From: Ostrinia nubilalis
Taxonomy: Eukaryota; Arthropoda; Insecta; Lepidoptera; Crambidae
Direction: 5' to 3'
Assembly (NCBI RefSeq): GCF_963855985.1
Contig: NC_087096.1
Location: 8,432,001-8,496,000, forward strand
Length of the DNA: 64,000 bases
Part shown: piece by piece, positions 21,601 to 33,929 of the stretch
Layout of the letters: every line of letters starts with the position of its first letter
Numbering within the stretch: position 1 is the stretch's first letter
The notes under the pieces: model-generated
Databases searched by the model: none
Seen by the model: only the letters and a program-made list of their open reading frames with translations
Told to the model about the DNA's origin: nothing
Translations under genes and position numbers: made by a program

Positions 21601-24600
21601 TTCTATAGATAAAATAGTGAATTATAGAGCACGAACTAGGAATAAAGAGGGTTTAATCATCTACCACCTTTAACTGCTATATTTTCTTATAGTCTGATGA
21701 AGCAAGAGCGGAACTACCACTGATGAATAAGAAGGAGGAGAGCTATCCTGTAGGAGTATGGATTGATACTTGTGCCATCCACCAACTACCATGGGGTGAG
21801 CACTTTTATTATAGGATCCAACTTTTATGAGATCAAATATGCTAGAAAATTTTCCAAGTTATGTTTATTGATGGGTTACGGCGTAAGCCTTACGCAAACA
21901 CTCACTTGTAAATCTGTGATGAACGTACTTGGTCTTAAAAGAAAAAGACATCTTTAGCCTAGGCGCAGACTTTTGCTCCGTGGCGCAGACCACCGATTTT
22001 TAGTTGGTCGATAGTTGGGTCGGGCTGTTAATCAGTATGGAGATGTATGAAAGTGCGCACATTACACCGATTCGGCCAACTAAAAATCGGTGGTCTGCGC
22101 CTAGGTTTAGTCTTCACGATCTTATTTACAAAGCCAGTATTCTAGAGAGAGAAAGTCCGCTAAAAGAGAACAAAATACAAATACACGAAAGTTTTTCTAG
22201 TCCCCATTATAATGTAGAAAATATTGATACACAGGTGAAAACAGCAGTCTCCCATACATGCCGCTGCTGATCGCCGTCACTCATTCCGGCCTGCTGGCGC
22301 TCATTAACATCATCAACCTGAATAAGCAAGCGCCGCAGCTGTGCAGCCCGCCGCAGCAGCTCACGCTACCGGCGGCGGCGCTGACCGCTGACATACCGGG
22401 AGCAGTGCAAGGACCAGCGCAGCCGCCGGCTCAGACGGTCGTGCCACAAGTCACCTTGCCCGCTCCAAAGGTTAGTTACATAATGTAGATATTGTAATAA
22501 TGACTCGTAAAAGGGGGTGTTGACCGCTGGCATACCAGGAGTAGTGCAACCCTCCGCCTAAGCACCAGCGTAGACAGTCGTGCCTCAAGTCACTCTACCC
22601 GCTCCAAAGGTTAGTTACAAGGCAAGAGCATTGCTTGTAACAGCTGACGCTATCGGCGGCGGCGCTGACCGCTGACATACCGGGAGCGGTGCAACCACCA
22701 GCGCAGACGGTTGTGCCTCAAGTCACCCTGCCCGCTCCGAAGGTTAGTTACATATTAATAACTAGCTTTTGCCCGCGGTTTCACCCGCGTGAAATTTAGT
22801 GTCAAAGATCGGTATAAATTATAGCCTATATGTTAATCTGGGTTACAAACAATAATACTGTAAAGTTTCATCAAAATCCGTTCGGTAGTTTTTGCGTGAA
22901 AGAGTAACAAACATCCAGACATCCACACAAACTTTCGCATTTATAATATTAGTAGGACTAAATTAATAATGACTCGTAAAAGGGGGCGCTGACCGCTGAC
23001 ATAGTAGGAGTAGTGCAAGCACCAGCGCAGACGGTTGTGCCGCAAGTCACCCTGCCCGCTCCGAAGGTTAGTTACAGAAATATTGTTAACTGGGTACTGG
23101 GTAGGGGCCCTGACATACCGAGAGTGGTGTAAGCACCAGTGCAACAGCCGGCTCAGTCAGTCGTACCACAAGTCTGCCCGCTCCAAAGGTTAGTACAGTA
23201 GTTAAGTAGCTTTAGAATTGTGACAGCCCAACGCCCCCACCAACCCAACCAGACTGACTAAATGACTACCTGCAAGCTCCCTTGGCATCCAGGGACCGCC
23301 CGCTCGCTGGTCGTTCACTGTGCCTCGACCAACGTCGACTCACCACTCAATAGTGACTCGTAAAAAAGGGCGCTGACCGCTGACATACCGGGAGTAGTTC
23401 AACAGCCCGCCCAAGCGCCAGATCTGACAGTTGTTCCTCAGGTCACTCTGCCAACTCCGAAGGTCAGTTACACAGAAGTTCACAGAACGTTGTAATAGCT
23501 GACGTTACCAGTGGGACGCCGATGTGAATTTAGGAATCTGTTGATGCACAAACAACCTGAAAATCTAAATAAATCTCGTTAAATACAATCCAATCCAGTC
23601 TCCTTTTTAATTGACTTCAAAATAGGAGGATGTTCTATGTTCAACTGTATGCATTTTTTATGTAAACTAGTTTAAAAACATTTTCTAGTAAACTTTTACC
23701 TTTTATTATTTCAGCCGCAACCAACGCCTCAGCCGTTTCAACTGCCGCCCCAAGCTGTTCACTCGGCTCCAAGCGTGGTCGCCCAACCCAACACGACACC
23801 TAGTTTCGGTGCTAGTCTTGGTGGCTTCCAGCAGTCGGCGATCTCACAAGCGTTTGGTGGAGGTAAGAGTAATAAATAAGTATGTATTTACAAATGAAGT
23901 AATCAATTAGTTTTTGTTTACCGCCTAGCTTCTACCTAAATTATAAAGATCCGCCAAAATTCCACGGATTACCACAACGACGATATTCACCTGTAGCTTT
24001 ACCATAATGTAACGTACTCGCTATCGAGTGCGTAAAAAATCTATGACAATTTTAGTTCTTAAAAGTAAGCGCTAGGGGTGTTGTAAAATCCGTCATACAT
24101 TTCATGTCATTATTTATTTACGCAGTCTTTTTATTTAATATTTTAATGTAAACTAATGGTAAGCACACTGATCGTCGGTCCACCGAGCGGTAGACTCCTA
24201 CACTACATTTTCTGATCTGTAGTCGTCCCCCTTTTTCGGTCGATCCTCATTGTTTAACAGTTTTTTTTTCTGTAGGTGTAGTGCCTCAAGCCCCAAAGCC
24301 CGCAGAACCTAAACCAGTTGAAGTGAAACCTGCACCACCTCAGCCTGCGCAGACAACTCCTGTGGTAATATTTTTATAATATTACTAACTATAATAACTA
24401 ATTCAGTTAGTGCCTGAGGTATGGGAACGGCTCGGGAGGGTGTTTTTTAATGACAAACGTCAGCGAGACTTCAGATTTGTATTCTCTATCACGTCATAAT
24501 ATGTCAATGTTTCTCCTTCCGTGTCGATCCCATGCACTGAGTTAAGTGCTAGACGTACAGTACTGAAACTTGAGAGAGCTGAGAGTTTTGTATGGAAAAG

Positions 24601-27600
24601 AGAACCAGTCAGTTGATGACGTCACCCTCTAACTCAAGACTAGACTTAAGGATTGCAAAGCTTCTAAACATCTAATTGTGCAGCACATACATTTATCACC
24701 AACTCTGTTTTTAGGAATAAAAGGAAGTTTTTTTAAAGGAGTCGTGTCCGGATAATATTTAACGGTGTCATTTACCCAATTATTTATGTATTTATAATTT
24801 TAATAAACAGGCACCAAAGCCCCAACCGCCGCCGGCTCAAAACGTCGTCACCCCAGAGGCATTGGCCGCGGTCAAGGCAGAACAGGAGCGACATCGAGCG
24901 TTCAAGGCCAAGCAGGAACTCAAGAACATGATAGTGAAGGAAGTCAACGAGTTCCAGATGGAGTTGTACAAGTTTACGACGAAAATTAAGCAGCAGCAGA
25001 CTGAGGTATGAAGGAAACACCAGTACAGTCAGCGTCAAATAGTTCGTGACCAAAGTAGCCAATAAGTTCGCAACACGTCTTTGTTACAATTGGAATAAGA
25101 ATGTGTTATCAGCTTTTGGTTACTTTGGGTGTCACGAACTAGATGACGCTGACTCTACTATAAATGTAATTTATTTTCTGCAAATTTCCTTTTAGCTCAT
25201 CAAACCCCAAACGGTCACAAACAATTGATTTCTATTAAGTGTGTGTCGATTCGCGGAGCTTGAAGGGTTAAAAGCTCTTACATGCCCCATTATTTAACCC
25301 TTAACCCTAACTGCTTCAGGGAAAGAAATGGGCCAGTGCTGAGTAGAAGCAGCGCAAAAAACTCAAAGTATATAATATCATCATAATCGTATCTTGTAAC
25401 ATTTTTGAAAAAGTTGGTGACAATAGTCCTGTGGCAGTGGTCCATAGTCACAATAACTTTTAGAGGTAACGTTGCTTCGTTCGGAAATAGAAATCAACTA
25501 TATTTATTAATTTACTTTGTGTAATCTAGCTAGTGAACATATAATGCTGTAGTGGAAAATAAACAAATTTTATTTATTTATTATTTATAACGAAATCCAC
25601 AGATCATCGACGCTGCATGCGAAGTCAACTTGAACACCACGGACGGTTTGGACGCAGAAGCGCTGCGAAAAGAATGTTCTATGGAGGAGCTTCGTGCCGC
25701 CATTGTACAGCTAAAACTTGAACTGGTCCGCGCTTGCGCAGTCGTCGCTGAAGCCAGGACGCATGCTGAGTAAGTAACTAAGTCTATAATCCTATAAAAT
25801 AGCTAAATAAATAGGTATAGAAGTAGATTTACTGAAATAAGAACCTGCTTAAAATTGTATTTTTAATAAAAACTGCTGGTTTTGTTGTGGCACTTACTTT
25901 AATCTTCTGTGATACGAGTATGTCATCTCAAAAAGGATAATGCAAATAAGGAAAATGTTACTGAATAGATATACGATGAATTATGTGTTTTAGTTTTCAA
26001 TCAATATAGACTCCAAAAATAACTCATTTTAAATCCTCTTTAGGAGCTCCTATAGAGGATTTAACATGAGTTATTTTGAGTTATGATGAGCTCATCAATA
26101 TATCTATCATCATTCTTGCTTCAGAGCTAATGATCACCAATGGACCCAAACAGACCCCTTAACCACAAAGCGCGTGGACAACATAAAGAAATTAGCTTAC
26201 TACGTGCAAAATCAAGTGGATCGGGCATACAAAGCTCTGGATTACCGATGGAACCAACAGGCTGAAAAAGAATCGGAAAAATCCACGTAAGTATTTATCT
26301 ATAACAGTTGTGAATATTACTATAATTAAAGGCTGGTCCTTCGAGCCGGATTTCCTAATTAACTTCAAAATTAATATCGTAACTTAAAGACTTCAATACA
26401 ACAGCAAATCTGGTGCAATATGGTATTCCATTACCATTGACGAATGAAATATTTTTCCATATGTGTCTGTATACTATCCGCCTGTAATCTGTATAATATC
26501 TAGGTATTTATTATAAATTATAATAATTCCATTCAAGGCCCGGCCCGCGCATGATCCGACCAGTGCTAGATGAAGTCTACCAGCCTCTAGTCAAGCAGCA
26601 GGAGATACTGAGTCGCCAGGAGGCCATGTTGAGAACCTTCAAGAACACCCTCAAAGAAGTCGATACTAGTCCCATGTTCAGATCGACTTCGCTGTTGAGA
26701 AGCACCCCTTTTAAAAACAAGTAAGTCATTTTCAATCTAAGGCGTCAGTAGGGAATATGATAGGTTTTAATGTATGAAATTAGCTGAGCGTGACGTCAAT
26801 AACACGCGCCTGTACTGTGGTGGGATGGGATGAACGCTGCGTGTTGCTTACGTGTTGTGTGACGTCACAAGACTTAAATATCTATCTTAGCAATATTTAG
26901 TGATTTTTGAAAATTAAAAGCATTGAATGACATTTGAACTTTCGTTAAAAACATACTTTTAGTAAATAACATTCTATTTTTCAAACTGAATCACAACTAA
27001 TAAACTTAATAATAGCTCAAAATTATCAACTTACTTCCAGGGATCAACTAACAAAATTATCCAAAAACATTCTAAACATGAGCCTAGAGCCACAAAAAAA
27101 GACCAGTGAGCCTCTACTGAGCGCCCAAAAGCTGGACGCGCTCAGAGATATGCTATCCAACCATAAGACCGTCAAAGTTAAACCCTTCAATGTGGAACTA
27201 AGACAGCAGCTAGCAAATATGAGACTGAGCTACGAAAAGGCCGCTAAAGAGAGAGAGGCACAGGAACAAGCCGAGATAGATGCGATGACTGAAGAAGAGA
27301 GGCAGAAGGAAAAAGAAAGACTGCTGAAGGCCCAAGCTGTATTGAAGGAAAGACAAGCGCAGTTGTTGATAAAGCAGCAGGAGTTAAGGAATAAAGCGGC
27401 GCTTAGGTTGCAGCGAAGGGAGGAGAAACACGTGTACTTTGACCCACCTGAAAAACAAGGTAAGTGCTAAGGAGTACCATAAGTAGCTGAATACTAGGCC
27501 GTTAACGTAGCTCAATAACTTCATTAATAATCCGCAAGTCTGTTAGAAATCGCAATGAATTAAATACCTACACTTTGCAAAAAAAAATAATCGAAAGACA

Positions 27601-30600
27601 CGTTTTGACCGCTTGTTCACATCCAGTGTAACTCGTTATTTATACACAGACACAAAGTTCGCGTTCGTTCGTTCTTTTGATATTTAAAAGCAAATCCTGA
27701 TTTTCTTTTTCAGTTCAAGCGCCACCAGATGTGATCAAGGTTGAGCCTAAACCAGATAAGGCCCAGGATCCGTTCCCAATCTCAGTGCCATCTTTCACGC
27801 CACTCTCAAACAACGCTAAACCAGCTATACCTGGTTTGAATGCCGTCGCTCGAACGCTGTTTACAGGTAGTAAGTTATTATGTATTATTTTATTATCATT
27901 TATAAAGATTGTTTGTTACTTATTATTTGGGTATTCTTCACTCTACAAAGGAACAAATTGGCACGTAAATGCAATTTATTAGAATCGGCGGCGCTTATCG
28001 GTTCCAAGCTTAGCACAACTTTTCTGAACTTATCATAGTATCAAGTGACGTAGGGTTTCTTACAGTCCTCTCTCGTACTATACTGCCTCATTTAAGTCTG
28101 TTAAACTAACTTATTTTCTAGAACCAGAGCCACCAAAGCCCATAGAGGCGCCCAAACCTCTCCCACTCCAAACGCAGCCGCCCAAACCTCCCAGCTTTGC
28201 CTCGCCACAACCGCAGTCGCCATCTGCGAACACACGCAGCGTGCTAAAAGACCTGCTGCAAAATAAACAGGCCAATGCTACTGCTAAGAATGACGCCAAT
28301 ACGTTCATGGGACAGAAGATATGCTCGCCTACTGGCACGTTTTCTTGTGAGTATTCTTCTTACGTTTCTTCTTGGTATTATGCTTTGTTTTTGTCATTTA
28401 ACTTTATGGCAGACTTTAACTTATACATACCTGTCAACGTGACTATCAATTTTTTTTTTAATTGTTTTCTCCTGGCCTGGATTTTTGTCCAATAGTGTGG
28501 AAAGAACCCAATTCAAACTACCAATGACGTAGATCTATTGCAGCGCTAGTCTTTGGCAATGTGCTTTTTTTTTCAATAAGTCTTCAAATTACTTGAACAT
28601 TGTCGAACTAATTCGATACTTTAAACTTCCATCTCACAATAGCGAAAAAGTGAGACAAGTTACGATATCCGCATTACGATTGCACATTTCCCCAATAAAT
28701 TAAGATGTTTTTGTTTTCAGTTGGTTCATCCCCCATTACATCTGAAGCAACATCGTCCGAACCGTCAACTTTGGCTCGTTCTTTAGATACGCAGAACATG
28801 TTCAGTAACTTGCAGGGCAAGCTACAAAGCTCTGCAAGTGCTCCTAACACCTCGCTTTTGTCAGAAAACAGACAACCAGAACAGAAACCGCTTGAAGCGA
28901 AAGCAGAAATCAAACAACCCATCAAAATTGCTCTCAAGGTAGCCGAAAAAGCCAAAGAAAATATCCCAGAGAAAGTAGCTGAGAGTGTGGTGAATGAGCC
29001 TGATAAAAATGATAAGAAAGAAGAAGTCAAACCGTTCAGTCAACAAAGCTTCAATTTTGGATCTTCACTTACAACTACACCAAGTGTGACCACCATAAGT
29101 ACGTACTAATCTAGATATGGTTTAGTAATTTTCTAAGCGCAAAAATTCAAGTTAGAATATTATTTTATTTTTTATTTTATTTATTTTATTGGGCTATCAA
29201 CATGAGATACAGTATTAAACACAACTAAGAAATAAACAATTAAGCCAAAGAAAAATTATTTATGATTTGGAGGCTTAAGAAAATTTCTCTCTGCAAGATG
29301 GGTAATTCCTTTTCGAAATTTAATTTGTTACTTCGTCTTCAGGTGAACCCGAGAAACCTGCAGAAACCAAACCAGAGGTAAAACCGGAACCCCCTAAAGT
29401 GGAGGAAAAAGTTCCACCAACTGCCACGCCTCCTAGCTCCGTCTCATCAAGTGCTTCATCATTATTTGCGCAAGCACATGCAACTTCTCCTACTAGTATG
29501 TATTTTATTTGTAACTATTGTATCCCAGTATATTTATTTCAAGCGTATACTAATTAACTTGTTTTATTTCAGCTGTAAAACCACAACCGCTGTTCGGATC
29601 TGCATTGCCTACGTCAACACAAACCGAATCTGCTCCTACGTCGACATCTGCTACCGAAACCTCGGCCGATACAACTGAAAAGCCTGCCTTAGTGTCAACT
29701 GCCACATCTGCATCGTCTTTATTCAGCGCCGCCGTGGCTTCATCACCAAAGACAACCCAATCCGGATCAATATTTAACTCGTCCTCGCCATCCTCGCCCT
29801 CAAGTGTCTTTGGGTCGAGCTCGGGCTCAATATTCGGCTCAGGCGCAAATACAGCCACAAGTTCCGTCTTTGGCACCAGTACAACTCCCAGTTTATTCAG
29901 TAGCGACGCCAAAACAGCTACAACTGCCACATCAGCTTTTGGAGTTACATCGACTACACAATCTGTCTTCGCGTCGACGCCGTCCGTATTCTCCCAAGCC
30001 ACATCGACGCCTTCGTCAGTCTTTTCAACGGCGACTACGGGGTCCCTATTTGGCACAGCTTCGAATCAATCCTCCGTGTTTGGAACTTCGACGACCCCAG
30101 CCACAACTAGCGCTTTCGGTGTTGCCACAACACAGCAGTCGGTATTTGGTGTTCCCGCGACTACAGCTCAAAGTTTATTCGCTTCGGCGGCGTCGAACCA
30201 GACATCCGTGTTCGGTACCCCCGCGACTACAACGCAAAGCGTGTTCGGCTCAGGGACGGCTACGACGCAAGCTTCAGTATTTGGTGGTGGGGCGACACAG
30301 TCGGTGTTTGGATCGTCTCCGCCGACGTCACAACCGTCGCTCTTCGGGTCCCCTTCGGGCCAAACGTCGGTGTTCGGGGCAGCGCCGACGACACAAGCGT
30401 CGGTGTTCGGGAGCCCTACGCCGACAACGCAAGCGTCGGTCTTCGGAAGTCCAACTCAAACAACACAAGCGTCGGTGTTTGGAAGCCCAACGCAGACAAC
30501 GCAAGCGTCGGTGTTCGGAAGTCCAACACAAACCACCCAAGCGTCGGTATTCGGGAGTCCTACGCAGACAACACAAGCGTCGGTGTTCGGGAGCGCTACG

Positions 30601-33600
30601 CCGACAACGCAAACGTTGGTGTTTGGGTCTACGCCGGCGACGACGGGCGGTTCGCTGTTCGGTGGCGCCGAATCCAACCTGTTCGCGGCCGCTAGCATAT
30701 CAACTACGAATGCGCCGTCGCAAAATACAGGAGGAAGCATATTTGGAGGAAGGTAAATATACTTATAAGTTACTATTTTTCTGAGACAATAAAAGGCGCT
30801 AATTTGCACTTTTGGCTCACTTTAATGATATAATACAAAGACATTACAATTAGCGTCCTAGATGGCGCTACAGCAACGTATCTTTTTCAGTTTATTAGAT
30901 AGAAAGAAAGAAAGAAAGAAACATTTATTGCCATGGACATCACAGAAGACAAAAGATGTAAATAATAGAAAAAAAAGTAAATAAGACATAGGTGACATAA
31001 AACATACAATGAAAGTGAAAGTAAAACTGAGCAGTGCCACCCTGTCGCACAGCGATGTCCATCGCAATGGGACCCCACTCAGCATATGCCATGGCCCCCG
31101 GTGAGGGAGGCCACGACGCTGGTTTTCAGTGTGCCCCATGCCGAGTGGGAGTCACGGACACTAACCTATACTGCATAAAATATACATACATAAATAATAA
31201 TAACAATAGTGCGCGTATAAATTTTAAGTGTAAGTACAGTATAATATTATTATAAAGAAAAGATGTAATAAGATATAAATAAAACGATAATATTTGAAAA
31301 ACAAAACTGTGTGGGTGTACATAATAAATAAATTGTAATGTAATAAAGTGTTTGTGTATACAGTGATTGTGTGTGTCTCGACGACCGCAAAACCGTCACG
31401 TGCGATCGAACCATTTTGCGTGGTTGTGGCTATTCATAGCATCAGGTAGGTAAATCAGATTGGCCCATAATCCTGAGCGCGTTAGTCGCATCGCCTACCC
31501 ACAATACAGAAAAAAAAACAAACAAAATAAAGTACATCATTAGTGTCAGATCAAGTAAATTAAATAAAATCAACACCAAATTACTTTCGTCCACAGTTCT
31601 CCAGGATCGGTTTTCGGCGGTGCTAACACAAACGTGTTCGGCGGCAAGACGCTGTTTGGCCAGAACAACCAGACAGCCGCTTCCATCTTTGGTGGAGGAG
31701 CTGCCTTCGGCCAGAAGCAACCTCAAGCCAACAACTTCTGGTCCGGTGGCACTAGTAACACCACGTCTACCGGTTTTGGCTCTGGATTCGGTTAGTAGTT
31801 AAATAAACACAAATTTTTAGATCCTTATCGCAAATGATAAGGTCAGTCGGTTTTCAATTGGCTGTAAAATTAGATTTTTAGTAGCTATGTAATCAATAAA
31901 AATTTGTCAATAAATTGAATTCGCGACCTGATGACGTCATAGTCTCTATTTTATGGGAGAGACGGTTCTTGCCAGTCCATAAAAAGTATGTTCTTTAGGT
32001 AAATTAAGTGTGAGAAGTGAAAGAATTGTTAAACCAGTACCTCTATAAATTGTAATTTTTTTGTGCTTACTTTCCACCAGGTCAACAACCGTCCACCCAA
32101 GCATCGTCGATCTTTGGGTCAGCCACTGGCGGTAGTTTCAGTACGCCACAGCCGGCGGCCCAGGGCTTCGGCAGCCCGCAACAAGCGCCGGCCTTCGGCT
32201 CGCCGCAGCAACAGGCCTGTGAGTTCATGTTAACATAATATAAGGGCTTTTATACAGTGGTAATAGGCACCATTTTGCAACAAAAATGTATAGTCTGGTG
32301 TGTTGATGAAAAAAAAATAAAGCAAAAAAAACTTAGTAAATTACGTTTTCACAGCGCCAGCATTCGGTGGCTCTCCAGTTTTCGGATCAAAACCAGTGTT
32401 TGGACAATCTACCGGGTAAGCAAAATCATTTAATTACGTACGTCACCTGAGTAAATTATACTCCAGCACAGGCACCACCAGTGACAGCAATGAACACGAG
32501 AGGATAATGTAGCGTTATGTTCATAGTTTCGGCTCCCCAACCGCATCGAGTGGTTTCGGCTCGTTCGGCGGGTTCAACAAGAGCCCGACCAGTGGTTTCG
32601 GCGCGCCGGCGGCTTTCGGCGGCGGCGCCACTTTCGGCGGGGCGCCGGCGTTCGGCAGCACCTCCCCTGGGAAAGTGTTTGGTGGATCCCCTGGACCCGG
32701 TAAGCTAACAAACTTTTGGAATTGTTAAATTAATGCCCGTGTTCACCATCAATCCCTAATTTTTAAGTGGCCCCTATGATAACACATAACAGGAATTTTG
32801 TTTTCATAGGGGTCACTTAAAAATTAGGGATTGATGGTGAAAACGGGCATAAGCCTGAAGTTTTATAACAAAGCAAGTTAACGAGGTCATTGATTTCCGC
32901 AGGTTGTTATGGTGCTGATGTGGTGGCCTAGGGAAATTCTAATTCAGAATAATAGATTCATTTATATCCAAAACCCATTACCCACTTTCTCTTTCTGACT
33001 CGGGTGGAACACTCGTGCCGTGGGCGATCGCTGAGACACTCCATGTTCTTATAACTGTTATAACACTGGTTTTTCAACATCCCTTTACGTTTCTAGTTTT
33101 TTAATTAACTTTTTGTGTGTATATCAATAAAGTTTATTTTATCTTTTCTTTCTGTCCAGCATTTGGGTCACCGACGCAGTCCAACGCTACGTTCGAGAGC
33201 CTAGCCACGCAGAACACGCTGACCTTCGGCAACCTGGCGCAGCAGTGCGGCCAGCCGCAACCCCAGGCCGCTCCCAGCTTCAACGCGTCAGTAACTTTAA
33301 CCTTACGTACTTGAAATAGGAGTCACTTTGCATGAGCCTCGCCACCTCATTTTAATAAGTAACAGACAACAATACATTTTTTTTAACTATTTTTTCTTAC
33401 TATTTTAGTTAACTATAGGGTAAGGTGGGGCACAATGTTACACGGGGTACAATGTTACAATGCATTTCTCCGTCCCTTTCTATTAGTTGTATGATGTTCA
33501 GCGGCTCAGTTCAGCAGCTCTTATGAGCTTGACAAACGTGTATACCAACATCATACAACTAATAGAAAGGGACGGAGAAATATGCATTGTAACATTGTAC

Positions 33601-33929
33601 CCCGTGTAACATTGTGCCCCACCTTACCCTACATAAAGATAATGCTAATAAGGGCTGATTTTACCATCGTCGGATATCTTTTGACTGAAGAATAAGTTTG
33701 GCACATTGACAGTTTCAGTATGGGAAATATGTCAAAATGACTAAACTTGTCATTTTGTCATACTTCAGTTAAGTTATCCGACGATGGTAAAATGGTTGCG
33801 ACAAGATCATTTTCATTGCAACTAGAACTAATCTTCATGTATCACGCTTATTATGTCGTAATACGATTACGTAAACTAATCATAGTACTTCTACACAGGT
33901 CTCCGGCATTCACTGGATGGCGTGGCTGA
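18670..33929 (+). CDS. Nup214: Nuclear pore protein Nup214 (27 coding exons, 1817 aa)
   Basis: Cytoplasmic-face FG nucleoporin that works with Nup88 and Nup62 in mRNA and CRM1-dependent export. Exons: 18670-18708, 18850-18988, 19359-19525, 19715-19887, 20126-20337, 20740-20860, 21051-21138, 21693-21795, 22235-22470, 23715-23862, 24276-24364, 24811-25005, 25603-25769, 26125-26286, 26538-26720, 27041-27459, 27714-27866, 28122-28346, 28721-29098, 29343-29495, 29573-30752, 31597-31790, 32081-32218, 32355-32415, 32527-32699, 33160-33286, 33899-33929. Phases join without a stop. Residues 1 to ~426 form the N-terminal beta-propeller (VFNTEDPLPNRGYNLVASSS, SCDNELLAVTGG, WNLILASSSNAMEIATVASA). About 506-880 is Lys/Glu/Gln-rich and predicted coiled coil. 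About 930-1810 is Ser/Thr-rich with many FG dipeptides, ending SPAFTGWRG. The length is between the fly and human proteins. The start is ATG with an A at -3. Introns are full of small transposons. Exon boundaries are read by eye. Confidence 0.9.
20405..20640 (+). repeat. Two tandem copies of a lepidopteran interspersed repeat (Nup214 intron 5)
   Basis: GACGTCCACTGCTGAACAT/AGGCCTCCCCCAA and GACGTCCACTGCTGGACAA/AGGCCTCCCCCAA occur at about 20432 and 20534. This is a very common lepidopteran repeat, probably a non-LTR retrotransposon or SINE 3' part. The class is not proven here. Confidence 0.6.
21192..21420 (-). repeat. Truncated repeats with A/T-rich tail (Nup214 intron 7)
   Basis: Begins with CTAGCTGTGCCCGCGACATC, a fragment of the CCCGCG-type repeat, followed on the minus strand by a retrotransposon-like 3' end with an AAAT-repeat tail near 21222-21250. 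Confidence 0.4.
21958..22105. repeat. Hairpin MITE CCTAGGCGCAGACCACCG (Nup214 intron 8)
   Basis: Inverted arms: CCTAGGCGCAGAC and ACCACCGATTTTTAGTTGG on the left, the inverse ending GGTCTGCGCCTAGG on the right. Confidence 0.75.
22510..23465 (+). repeat. Five tandem partial copies of exon 9 3' end with splice donor (Nup214 intron 9)
   Basis: Segments ending at 22609, 22742, 23066, 23188 and 23462 repeat the end of exon 9 (GCTGACCGCTGACATACCG, CAAGTCACCCTGCCCGCTCC, then AAG) and each continues into GTTAGT or GTCAGT, the same donor context as the real exon end at 22470. Several units also carry the intronic AATGACTCGTAAAAGGGGG. Copies 2 (22644-22742), 3 and 5 are open in the exon frame; copies 1 and 4 carry stops. 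Copy 2 is preceded by TTGCTTGTAACAG and, if spliced, adds 33 codons in phase 0. The use of any copy is not shown. Confidence 0.8.
22756..22963 (-). repeat. Interspersed repeat (CCCGCGGTTTCACCCGCG type) inside the exon-9 repeat array
   Basis: Starts CTAGCTTTTGCCCGCGG and ends TTTATAATATTAGTAGGAC, a common lepidopteran Helitron-like or SINE-like repeat. It interrupts one unit of the exon-9 duplication array, so it came after the duplication. Confidence 0.6.
25025..25156. repeat. Hairpin MITE ACAGTCAGCGTC (Nup214 intron 12)
   Basis: Inverted ends CAGTCAGCGTCAAATAG, TTCGTGA and TCACGAACTAGATGACGC, TGACTC, with some mismatches. Confidence 0.65.
25228..25395 (+). repeat. Interspersed repeat related to 7400-7530 (Nup214 intron 12)
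   Basis: Shares GGGCCAGTGCTGAGTAGAAG and CAGCGCAAAAAACTCA with the repeat in the giant-element arms. Confidence 0.5.
30388..30625 (+). repeat. Tandem 36-bp coding repeats in the FG domain (exon 21 of Nup214)
   Basis: About six consecutive units encode TTQASVFGSPTQ with minor changes. Units differ mostly at third codon positions (GTCGGTGTT, GTCGGTCTT, GTCGGTATT), so the peptide is kept while the DNA drifts. The array is a coding minisatellite giving evenly spaced FG motifs. Confidence 0.85.
30894..31165 (-). repeat. Truncated retrotransposon-like repeat with (GAAA)n end (Nup214 intron 21)
   Basis: A run of GAAA units (about 30900-30921) borders a GC-richer segment up to about 31165. The arrangement fits a 5'-truncated non-LTR 3' end read on the minus strand. 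No reverse-transcriptase frame is present. Confidence 0.4.
32732..32852. repeat. Hairpin MITE ATGCCCGTGTTCACCATC (Nup214 intron 25)
   Basis: Near-perfect inverse arms: ATGCCCGTGTTCACCATCAA with TCCCTAATTTTTAAGTGGCC on the left and the inverse ending GATGGTGAAAACGGGCAT on the right. Confidence 0.8.
33416..33631. mobile_element. Hairpin MITE TAGGGTAAGGTGGGGCAC, third copy (Nup214 intron 26)
   Basis: Same family as the copies in both palindrome arms (5845-6062, 16616-16833), with a small deletion in one arm (GCATTTCTCC instead of GCATATTTCTCC). It is oriented like the right-arm copy. Confidence 0.85.
33658..33793. repeat. Hairpin MITE GATTTTACCATCGTCGGATA (Nup214 intron 26)
   Basis: Ends TTTTACCATCGTCGGATA and TATCCGACGATGGTAAAA are exact inverses. 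The inside is partly palindromic. Confidence 0.8.

Noticed and set aside
28705..29046. Minus-strand Phe/Ser-rich frames opposite exon 19
   Set aside because: They are the complement of Lys/Glu/Ala-rich Nup214 coding sequence and show no family features.
29804..30784. A 326-codon overlapping frame and minus-strand frames across the FG exon of Nup214
   Set aside because: Shadow frames of the repetitive FG coding sequence; Arg-rich low-complexity translation with no independent start context.
33160..33315. Alternative end of Nup214 in exon 26 by reading through the donor at 33287
   Set aside because: Splicing from 33286 to 33899 gives the C terminus SPAFTGWRG and stop, in phase and of the expected type; read-through gives an unrelated short tail.
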